Source of the DNA: Flammulina velutipes
Taxonomy: Eukaryota; Basidiomycota; Agaricomycetes; Agaricales; Physalacriaceae
Assembly: GCA_011800155.1 (NCBI GenBank)
Contig: CM022368.1
Location: 3,658,001 to 3,722,000 of the forward strand
DNA length: 64,000 bases
Direction: 5' to 3'
Shown: positions 55,081 through 64,000 of the stretch, piece by piece
Layout: every line of letters starts with the position of its first letter
Numbering within the stretch: the first letter of the stretch is position 1
Translations under genes and position numbers: made by a program
Notes under the pieces: model-generated
Told to the model about the DNA's origin: nothing
What the model saw: the letters and a program-made list of their open reading frames with translations, nothing else
Database searches by the model: none

Positions 55081-57680
55081 TTAAATCATCGCCTCTGCCA
55101 TCGCGCGGAGAGCCCATTCAACGTCCTCAACAGCAGCTTGCCACTCCCCTAGGGCAAGAACCGACTCGGAGGAGACGCGGCAGGCCTGTCCCCAGAATGC
55201 GAGACCGGCGAGCGTCGAGAAATGCCCTGTACACCCACTGGTTTGCATGGCACCCCAATCCTGCGTCGCGGCATTTAGGGGGCGATGCTGTGTGCGGAAG
55301 GGCGCATCCGTCGCGCTAACGTTCCTCCAAGCGGGCTGAATCTTCGCCCACCACGTCCAAAAGTCGCTTGCCGTCTTGCGGATATTACCAGCCATCGCCG
55401 GGATGGCGGGATAGCGTACTCTGGCGCACTGGGCCCAATATTGGACACCAGCGGGACGCGATTTGGGAAAGGGCAATGGCTTCTTCTTCGAGAAGCCATG
55501 CACCGCTTCCAAATCAATCAGGGCGTCTATGACTCGTGTAAAATCCGAGCCCAACCCAAGACCTTCTAGCCACGGGACTCCCGTCGAGCCAGAAAGCCAA
55601 TCGGGGGCGTCTTGAAGTTTGCTGGCCAGGTCGCCTGGCATTGAGGCAGATGTCAACGATGGGACTGAAGACGACGGAGGCGATGGCGATGGCGATGGCG
55701 ATGGCGGCGATGGCGATGGCGACGAAGATGGCGGAAGCGACGAAGATGGCGGAAGCGACGAAGATGGCGGAAGCGAAGGAGACGGCGGAAGCGAAGTAGA
55801 TGAAGGCGGATGCAGGTTACTACCAGGGCGTGCCAATAGCGTATCCGGACCACTTGGCGAGTCCAGTGGTCCATTTGTCGGGATTGACATTTCCATCTCC
55901 ATGAGAGCTGGGTCGAGAGGGAAAGGAAGAGAGCTGCTGGCCGGGAGAGCAATGTTGGTGATGTCGTTTAGGACTGCCCTCGACCGCGTTAACCTGGGAG
56001 TGCTAGCACGTCCCAGATTCTCACCAGTGCGCTCATTACCCTCGTCCTCGTCCTCATCCTCTTCGCTTTCTTCCGCATCTCTATTTCCCTTGCGCAGTTG
56101 CTTGCGCGACGTTGGCTTGTTCTTGGAGCCCCTTTTTCGCTTCCGTGTAGTCGTAGTTGCAGCGTCCGATGACTTTGTTCTTTGCGTCGGCTTTGGAGAC
56201 TCAGTGAGGGGTGGGCTGTCAGAAGGTGGAGTATGCGAAGGTGGTGAATGCGAAGGTGGTGAATGCGAAGGCGGTGAATGCGAAGGCGGCATATCTGCAG
56301 GTGGCGTCGAACGATTGAGATTAACTGTTAAATTATGATTGCCAATCCGATTCCACGGCATAGGTTCACGCATGAACGTCGGGGCAGAATGTGGCATCGA
56401 GTAACCAGGGAGAGCACGACTCTCCTGCTCCTCGAGACCTTGAATCACACATTAGAACAGCAGGAATAATTAGAAAAAGAAGCACGCACTGAAACACTCC
56501 ATGGCAAATTCTCCAACTGCGGCTTCGGCGTACTTGCGGCGCTGTTGCCCTCGCTCTCCACTTGCAGAATCGAAAGGCTTGGGGTTTGACGACTTGTCGT
56601 TGCCCACATGTAGCCTGTAATAAAAATTAGCACAGAAAATATCCATAGTAGTCGGAATCAACATACGATACGACGTTGACTTGTCCGCCTTTCCTGGGCT
56701 CGGGTCCGGCCCAGAAAAAGTGGATGTTTCCACCGAGGCATTGATGTAGTCCGTCGAGAAGCGGCTGAAGGGTTCCAGCTATGCCATCCAACGCCCTACA
56801 AATGAATAAGTTTCTGTGTACGGCATTGAAGAAATGAAGAGACGTACTTTTGCAACTCTGCCGGCTCCAGTAGACGCAGTGGCTCCTTTCCCATATCTTT
56901 CGCGTTCGCCAGCACTGCTTTCTCATCGTCTGCTGCCTTTTGCCAACGCTTCTGCTCCGCCTTGTCCAAATTCCCAAACATTTTATCGACCCAATTTTGC
57001 CGTGCGGTTAGACGCTGAGTTTTAGCCGTTAAGCCACTGTTTGCGAACCAGGGGTTGAAGCCCGCGTCCACGGCTGTTTTGTTTTCTTTCGCCCAAAGTT
57101 GTGCAGGAGTGCGTGCACGCTGAATTTCTTCGACGTTGACCTCGCCGACTTTGGCCAACAGGGCGGCGATGGGGTTGGAGCTGATTTGTTTTTTCGTCAT
57201 TTTGGTGATCGGGTCGGCCTTGCTGTAGCGGTGTGCGAGCCACTTCGGGATAGACTATAGGCATATGTCAGGCCTCAGGCGGTGAACGAGGGAGAACGAA
57301 CGTACTGATTGGACGCGCTCAATCGCGTCTTGCTTGAGAGTGAGAACCTCCAACGGTAGCGACGCTTCGGAAATGGTGGAGGTGGTGGGCTCTACGTCCA
57401 TCTTGAGATACCATGGAAATTTTGCCAGATATTCTTTCACCACGCAGGCAGCGAACTCAGTGCCATGATGGGTACCACGGTTGCGAGCGGAAGTGTATGG
57501 TTGTACGTAGCTGTCCAGCCACAGGAGCCGTGAGCCCTTGGCCCAGCATCGGACGAACGGCTTGACCTCTGTGATGTAGGGTGACGGTGATGGTGGACTT
57601 TCTGACCTAGAAATCACGGAACGATCAGAACACACGGATCTAATTAGCTTCAGACAAAGGTAAACTTACTCAGCTGGCAT
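55081..57680 (-). CDS. HMG-like protein with C-terminal helical domain, A2 copy
   Basis: Second copy of the gene at 34641-37240: Trp-rich N-terminal domain, HMG-like segment, Ser/Pro/His repeats, basic patch, acidic run, and FWTWWAKIQPAWR terminal domain. It holds the only inter-copy difference I found, at 56907 (GCG instead of GCA for an Ala codon), which is silent. Both copies therefore encode the same protein. Confidence 0.75.
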
Positions 57681-58148
57681 GATGCACTAACTGCGCCTGA
57701 AAAAGGGCGATAGAGGACGCGACTTGGACGCGACTCACACGCGGTTACGAAGAAAAAAGCTAGTGAGAAAGGTAAATTTACTAAGCCTTGTACAAACAGG
57801 GCCACACCTATCGGCTCGGAAAGATATCAATACACATTGATCCGTCCTTCCGTTCATGGATCCAAGTCGCGAATGAAAGTCCAAGTCATGACACGATGGC
57901 TTCACTAATCTACTTCGGTGTTGCAGAAATCCATTGCTAGCCGTCACTTATGAACTATTCCGTAGTATTTAGAGCCCTCCCACATGATTATGAATTGATG
58001 TCTCAATAATGTCTGGAGAACTTTTTTAGAGGGTGCTTGGAATTTGTACATTTATATACTCTACCTTTCCTCCGTCAACTTTTTGAATAGGGTAATATCA
58101 TTTAATCATCATACGCTTTCATTCCCCATAACCATTCCGCCTATTCCA

Positions 58149-59046
58149 ATGACTCTGAATAAAGGTCTGAATAAAGGTCTGGAGAACTCAAACCTCGAAG
58201 GTAAGTCCCTTACGGATTTCTGATTTGACCCTCGACCACCATCAGCTTTTACGGTCTCACCCTACTCCGACCCCAAACAACCACTGATACCTTGGCATTC
58301 GATTACTAATGTACGGCACCTTTTCTTCCCTCCATTTGAACCAACTGACGACTTGTAGGAAAAAGCGCGGGCGACCAACTCTCTACCACACGCCTGAGGA
58401 GCGGCAAGAGGCTGCACGCGCACGGAAACGTAGAGATTATGACAAGTGTGCCTCTTGATTCATCTACGTATCAATGTCTCACTGTCCGACACTTCTAGTC
58501 ACCGCTCTGAGCGACTTCAAGCAGCGAAAAACCACTACGATCGGAAAGCCGCCAAACTTGATCGGAAGCGTCGACAGCAGGCGCCTATACCAGCTCCTGC
58601 TCCCAAGTACGTCTGTCAAACTCTCTGCTCTTACGCTGTCTGACGATGCCCGTCACAGGATTGTGGATGAGCAGTTGATGAATCGCAGTCTGCGTCGCAT
58701 GCGCATCATTGACGCCCAGCTTCGCGCGGACTCCGGAAATTCTCTGGTTGGAATGGCTGCTACTATCTGCAAGAACTTCAAGCTACATCGCAACAACGAG
58801 GAAGCATTCGCCGAGCTGGCGGCCCACGAAAATCTATGCCAGGAGCGGGTCGAGTCATGCCAACAAGAACTCGACAAAATCCGCAACGAGGGCGGAGTCT
58901 CACATACCATGTATCACGATGGAGTCAAGATACGCTCCCGCATGGAGACCATGTTAGGCTATGTCGCAGATTTGAGGGAGCACGGCACGAAGGGTACTAT
59001 GTTCATAGCACGGCAGGAGCGTGGTTTGTTATATCAACAATCGTAA
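58149..59046 (+). CDS. Basic coiled protein (KKRGRPTLYHTPEER module), A2 copy
   Basis: Mirror of 33275-34172 with identical frames. The start at 58149 (MTLNKGLNKG) is tentative, since its splice phase to the RGRP-containing exon (58360-58446) is unclear. The RGRP core could be an AT-hook. The stop is at 59044-59046. Confidence 0.57.
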
Positions 59047-59395
59047 TGCATTCCTCTTTCTCCTCTTATGGTGGTCGTCGTTGTTCGCTGAATTGTTACT
59101 GCCCTCGGTCTTCGTGTTCGCTGGATCGCGCCTTCGGTCCTCGCTTCCCCCTGGCTGTTATCTGGCCAACACGCCTTCGCTGTGACGACTTACGTGTAAC
59201 AAGCGTCACAACGCTGACCTCCTCGTCTTCTGCTGTCCTGCCAGCCTGCCAGCAGCCTCTGCCGGAGTCGATGCCTGGCAGCTGAGTTGGTGAACAGGTG
59301 GCGGAGTCTCGTGAACCTTATTTTTCGACTATAAAGTCCTCGTCTGCCCTCATTCGCTTTTATCTTCACTTCCTACTCATCACTTCACCTTCAGC

Positions 59396-61099
59396 ATGCC
59401 TAAGATTACTTCTGAGAGCTCTCGCTCCAAATCGAAGATGCCATATCAATCTAACAAGCTCTCGTTCCCTGTTATTCGCAAGGTGAGTAACTTTCTATTC
59501 TTTTGACGCGTCCTCACACCTCACCCCCCAGGCGACTAAGATGTTTTCTCTTCCAACTAAAAATCCTCGCAAAGTTCGTCACGTTCCGCAAAAGAACACG
59601 CTCGCGCTGCCTACGCTCCCTTCAGTACGTTCACTGTTTTTAACGACGCGTCTGTCTGACGCGTCGCTGCATTTAACACGTCTAATCATTGGTCTTAGGT
59701 TTCCTTCTCTGTAGGACGCGTCTGGATCATGTCGCATGTCCGCAGCTTTGTCATCGCGAAGCAGACAGGCGACCAAGACAGGATTGACGATAGTTTGGAA
59801 CGTCTCAAGCTCGCATATCGGTTGGATTTTCCTATGGGGCGCCTAGTCTGGGAGTCCCTGGACGACTTTGACGCTCGCCAGCTTGCTGACATCGAGGTAT
59901 TATTTTTTTTGAGACATTTGTTCATATTCTGATTAAAATTGTAGAACACATTGATTCCGATGCTCGACTACGGCGTATCCAAGTTCTGTTATATGTTCAC
60001 CAAAACTCCCTGGACCCTCCCAAGCGTTGAAAACGTCGAAATCCCGGAGCCCAAGGCTATTCGTCCGCGGCCGCGACCAAATTGGAACATCAAGCCAGTG
60101 GTCACTGCCGTCCCCGCAGACGCTGCTGGCGTCCCGATTCCCACAGACGCTGCTGCTGGCGTCCCTGTCCCAGATGACGCTGCTGATGTTCCCGTCCCGG
60201 AAGACGCTACTGTTGTCCCCATCGACGCTAACGTTGCTGTCGTCCTTCCCGTTGAGGCTCCTGCCATCGATCCTGCCATCCCTGGACACTCTCCAACCCC
60301 AGCTCTCAGGATGCATTCTCCCTCGCCAGACATCTTCACGACTCCCGAAAGTTCCCTCTCCCCAATCCGATCTCCCTACCAATTTGCATCCCCAGCGCCT
60401 ACGCTGTCGTCTCTCGAGAGTCCAACGAGACTCATGTCTCCATTCTCCCTAGAGTCCCCTGTTTCGTCACCGATTCCCTTCTCGGACTCAGAGTCCGATT
60501 CTGGCTCATCCCCTGATACTAGCATGGATATTGTCCGCGACGACAGCGATGACGAGTCCGAGTTCAAGACCGAGGCGGATTTCGACGCCGAGTGTCGACA
60601 CTTCATCCTTGACTGGTGCCGTTTCACCGCTGCCGAGTTTTCCGAGGAGGAGGAGGTCGACAACCTTCTCTGTGTACAGGAATCAGAGAGTGCCAGCGTC
60701 GTCAAGGAGGAGGAGGAGGAGGAGAAGGGCGCGAGCGAGGCTGACACCACTGTCAAGGAGGAGAGTGGCATCAAGGTGGAGGAGGGAGACGGTCATTTCG
60801 ACGTCGAGATGGAGGAGGGTCAGTCCGACGTCAAGCTCGAGGATGAAGGCGCCAAGGCAGAGGGGCGCGGCGGTCCTACTTTTTGGGAGAGGATGCTAAT
60901 GGAGGATGCTCGTGCGGATGCTGCTCAGGCTCGTGCGGATGCTCGTCGTGCCGCCTGTCTGTGTTGCGCACGTCGTGCGGATGTCGATGGGGAGAATGTT
61001 GAACAACCTTGGCATGCTTTGCATCTCGCTCGGGAAGAGGAGAGGACGCGCACTCGAGGTGCAATGTATTTGGATAGCGCGTGGGGTCCGGAGTTCTAA
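59396..61099 (+). CDS. Hypothetical acidic protein, A2 copy
   Basis: Mirror of 31222-32925, at least four exons from ATG 59396 (MPKITSESSRSKSKMPYQSN) to TAA 61099. The DF..W..L..FDARQ segment, Pro/Ala repeats, acidic region and Ala/Arg/Asp repeat are unchanged. No inter-copy difference was seen. Confidence 0.6.
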
Positions 61100-61281
61100 T
61101 TTTATTTTTGCCCATTTTTTGTTGTTATATATCTGTATCTCTCTATCGTATCTATCGTATCATTTATCTTGCTCCCTACCATCCCGTATATATATATTAT
61201 TCAGTGTGTAAATATTTTAATGTCTATCTTGTCGTATTCACCAGTGTCACGTGTTTGGAAAAAACTCAACCTCAGACTACC

Positions 61282-61779
61282 ATGTCAGCTCCGGACTTTA
61301 ACCCCCACCACTACGTCCACCCCTATTTCCACGCCTACTCCAACATCCAACCTGATGTCCAGGTCCAGCACGAACACAACGTCCAGCGCCAGCCTGACAT
61401 CCAGCACGACGTCCCGCGCGACGCCCAGCACGGCAATCCATCCATCGCCCAGCATGCCAATTCATCCGTCGCCCAGCATGCCAATTCATCCAATAGTAAC
61501 ACATCCAACGCCCAGCACGCTGACGTGCCTCGTGCTCCGGGATACTCCCAACCCGTCTACTTCAAAGGCGACTGGCGCACTGCCGCCCACCACCGTCACC
61601 GCGTCACCGCTGTCCAGGATGTCTTTGACTTCACCTCCGAGCTTTACAGATTCAGCTGTGAATTGGAGGCCGCCTACGGCAAAACTTGGGCTGCTGTTGA
61701 GGCTAGGCGCATGGCTGACTATTTGGGAGAAGTGGCGCATGGCTTGGGCGACGAAGATGATTACGAGGCCTTGGACTGA
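61282..61779 (+). CDS. Small His/Asn/Gln-rich protein, A2 copy
   Basis: Mirror of 30542-31039; a single open exon of 165 residues starting MSAPDFNPHHYV and ending DEDDYEALD. Identical to the A1 copy, followed by the 41-bp tandem duplication and the GCGCCA palindrome (62042-62057) ahead of the transposase. Confidence 0.55.
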   Translation: MSAPDFNPHHYVHPYFHAYSNIQPDVQVQHEHNVQRQPDIQHDVPRDAQHGNPSIAQHANSSVAQHANSSNSNTSNAQHADVPRAPGYSQPVYFKGDWRTAAHHRHRVTAVQDVFDFTSELYRFSCELEAAYGKTWAAVEARRMADYLGEVAHGLGDEDDYEALD

Positions 61780-62120
61780 AGAGCGGGAGGAGTAGAAAAG
61801 GGAAGAAAAGGGCCCAAAAAGGATCGCGTTGTTACCACGCCTGCTACATTTGTCTTGCCCCCCTGCGCCCCACCATTACTTACAAGTTTTTCATCTGTTT
61901 CCTACAAACTGTTTCGCATCGCTGTTGTTTACTATCTCTCTCGCTATCGTATACATATCATCTAGTACGTAGATATCCAATGTTTTGTAACTTGTCATTT
62001 GTCTAGTACGTAGATATCCAATGTTTTGTAACTTGTCATTTGTGGCGCAATGCGCCAAACGTCATGTGATCATAAACAATGTAACACTAACCCTAAGATA
62101 AAGTAAACTTGTCCACCTAC

Positions 62121-64000
62121 ATGAAGAAGGCATCCGTCAAAAAATGCACTCTGAAGGCTGTTCGCGCCGACGACGACGATATTGACGCGTCATCACTCCC
62201 TGCGCGAGTTATCCATATGTCTGTGGACCATCGCCGCCAAGCAACCTCCATACCCGTCCCGTGCGCGCGTATCGACCAAGGACCATCTTCTGCGCGTATC
62301 GACCTCACAAAACTATTGTCGCAGCCCAAGGCCAAGACCTACAAGCATCGATATGCAAACTCTGTAAGCCTTTTTTCCTATTACCTCCAAGGCAATTGCT
62401 AAAAATGTGATAGGATAAGAATATGCTAGAATGGGTTGCCGATGGACGTCCCCAAGAATTTCTTTACGAGCTAGTGCGCCTCGAAGGTCGAGGGGAAGCT
62501 ATTGGTTCCAGTTGCGAGACCTGTGGAAGTGAGGATGCATGTTATGGTTGCGATGACTGCTGGGGAAGTTGGTTGGAATGCAGGGAATGTGTGCTAGCCA
62601 ACCACAAACGCCTTCCGTTCCATCGTCTCAAGGTGCGTCTTATTCCTGCCTATGTCGTGACTTTTTGTTGACTTCAGACTCAGTTTTGGAATGGTTCTCA
62701 CTTTGAGCGCCAGACTTTGCAACAGCTCGGATTCCGACTTCAATTCGGCCATTACAACGGAGGACGCTGTTCCAATCCCGTCCCGGCAGCCAAAGACTTT
62801 TCCGTCATCCACGAGCATGGCATTTCGAAGGTCAACGCGGACTACTGCTGTTGTTCGAATCGGGTGCCCCGCCGCATACAGCTTTTGCGCGCGGAGATCT
62901 ATCCATCCACTACTCGATACCCGAAGACGGGTGCCACCCTGCGCACGCTGGAGACCTACGAAAAACTCGCAGCCTCGGGAAAATGCTCCATCTACGAATA
63001 CTACAATGCGCTAGCGAAGATGACGGATGCGCTGGGCATAGATGTTCCAAAGGTTCGTGTTCAATCTCAGCATCGTCGAGGTCCTAGCTAATGGAAGATC
63101 TGCCAGACACGATACAAAGCCATGTTAAGGATTAACCGCCAATACGGGCACCTCAAAATGCTCAAGCGAGGAGGTCGGGGGGCAGTACCGGACGGTATAT
63201 CAACGACGAAGCCAGGCGAACTAGCGGTCACTTGCCCTGCCTGCCCACAAGTGGGCGTGAATCTCCCCGACAATTGGAAATCTGCTGCGAAGGAAGATAG
63301 GTAAAATTTTCTGTCCTTTCCCCCGAGTTGAAGTTGATCCCTTTCGTTTAGCTTTCTCTACATGCTAATTGTCGCGCTGGACGCCAATTTTCGCCTCAGC
63401 AATCTTCGTCGACTCAGCTCGGCCGATCCGGGTCTTCATACCGGAATGGCGTACTTCTGCGGATTGGCAGATTATTATAATTGGCTGGCGAAACATACTA
63501 CACAACATGATGTAGGTATTCTTCTCCCTTTTGAGCCTCAACTGACTATGTTCTGGCTAGATTAGCACTTGCAGTGGTTTCAAAACGTTGGCTCACGCTG
63601 AGTCCAAAAACAGTACCGGGCTACAGTCTACAGGGGTCGGTATGTGCGTCTGCGCGCGCCATGAGATGATTCGGCCTCTCGGTGTAGGCGATCTGCAACG
63701 CGGCGAACGGTACGTTAATTCATTCTCTCTGCAAGTATGCTTCTCATGTGTCTTCCAGCTACTGTAACATGGATTGGATAACTGCATCGGCGACGCGCGA
63801 CACCGGCCTCTCCTCTATCTTCTTCTCGTACGACATCGTCTGTCAGTGGTCCTTGAAATTCCGGGAGCGTATGTTGGAGATGCCACTAGCCAAGCAAATC
63901 TCTCCGGATATCACGTTTGGGTACGGTGTCCCAAAATGTCACTGCCGTGGGCATAAAATGGAATGCCAATGCCAATATAGCATGCATGTTCAGCCCGGAG
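62121..64000 (+). CDS. KDZ transposase of element A, A2 copy (partial, runs off window)
   Basis: Mirror of the 5' half of the gene at 26489-30200, from ATG 62121 (MKKASVKKCTLKAV) through the CxC cluster, LQFGHYNGG, CPACPQVGVNL, ALDANFRL, FSYDIVCQW and the KCHCRGHKMECQCQ segment. It reaches the window end just before GVGRTDGEGIER. The expected stop would be near 65832. The visible half has no defect, so A2 too may encode an active transposase. Confidence 0.83.

Larger units (their letters stand above)
53128..64000. mobile_element. KDZ transposon A, copy A2 (inverted, truncated by window end)
   Basis: The tip CAGGCCAGGCTGTA begins at 53128, and from here the sequence is the reverse complement of 28321-39193. 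The expected far tip would be at 66182 outside the window (92321 minus 26139). The base before the tip ends TCACCTC (53121-53127), the expected 7-bp duplication. Apart from one silent difference (56907), all frames equal those of A1, so the two insertions are very recent relative to each other or kept alike by gene conversion. Confidence 0.85.
53128..64000. repeat. Right arm of the >=10.9 kb inverted repeat
   Basis: Pairs with 28321-39193 without indels (coordinates sum to 92321). The arms are separated by 13,934 bp of element B sequence (39194-53127). Homologous recombination between arms would invert that segment. Confidence 0.93.

Noticed and set aside
28321..64000. Pure assembly artefact as explanation of the inverted arms
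   Set aside because: Kept open but not preferred: the A1 end has a target duplication and an in-frame repaired gene, and identity stops at the same tip in both copies with different flanks, as expected for two insertions.

Overview
The window looks like nuclear DNA of a mushroom-forming basidiomycete (Agaricomycetes). Genes have many introns of about 45-60 nt with GT..AG ends and CTNAC-like branch sites. Family content also fits: KDZ transposases with CxC cysteine clusters, a fungal TET/JBP dioxygenase, RTA1-like membrane proteins, an F-box-like pair and a degenerate kinase. No rRNA, tRNA or CRISPR was recognised.

The left third (1-17.6 kb) is ordinary gene space: a kinase-like gene (306-1310), a coiled-coil gene made of 12-36 nt exons (1700-2699), two tandem F-box-like paralogues (2942-5109), an eight-exon succinyl-CoA:3-oxoacid CoA-transferase (5368-7284), a relic of the microexon gene (about 7504-7814), an RTA1-like gene (8027-9330, minus), an RTA1 relic, a deaminase-like gene (10205-12288), a Pep7/Vac1/rabenosyn-type FYVE gene (12583-15038, minus), MPP6 (15230-16010) and a second RTA1-like gene (16305-17623, minus). 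A gene-poor stretch follows, then a 2.8 kb long-inverted-repeat (foldback) element (19719-22521).

From about 24 kb to the window end lie nested giant KDZ transposons. Element B (visible parts 24170-26138 and 39194-53127) carries its own KDZ transposase and a TET/JBP-type 2-oxoglutarate/Fe(II) dioxygenase, the family that oxidises 5-methylcytosine. It also carries an HMG-like gene and several uncharacterised genes. Element A (26139-39193, 13,055 bp) is a second, different KDZ element inserted inside the HMG-like gene of B. It is flanked by a 7-bp target-site duplication (CTGGACC) and imperfect terminal inverted repeats that begin CA. Removing A and one CTGGACC joins the two gene halves in frame. 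A second copy of A (A2) starts at 53128 in opposite orientation, cuts another B gene, and runs off the window. The two A copies form inverted arms (position x pairs with 92321 minus x over at least 10.87 kb). I found one base difference between them.

A and B appear to share four modules: a KDZ transposase, an HMG-like/C-terminal helical-domain protein, a basic (T/S)P-x-ER coiled protein, and a protein with a DF..W..L..F-A-Q motif and Ser/Pro-rich tail. A adds a cysteine-rich protein. B adds TET/JBP, a possible RNase H1-N/viroplasmin-like protein and others. I infer that these are modular giant KDZ elements, one of which may modify the methylation of the chromatin it lives in.
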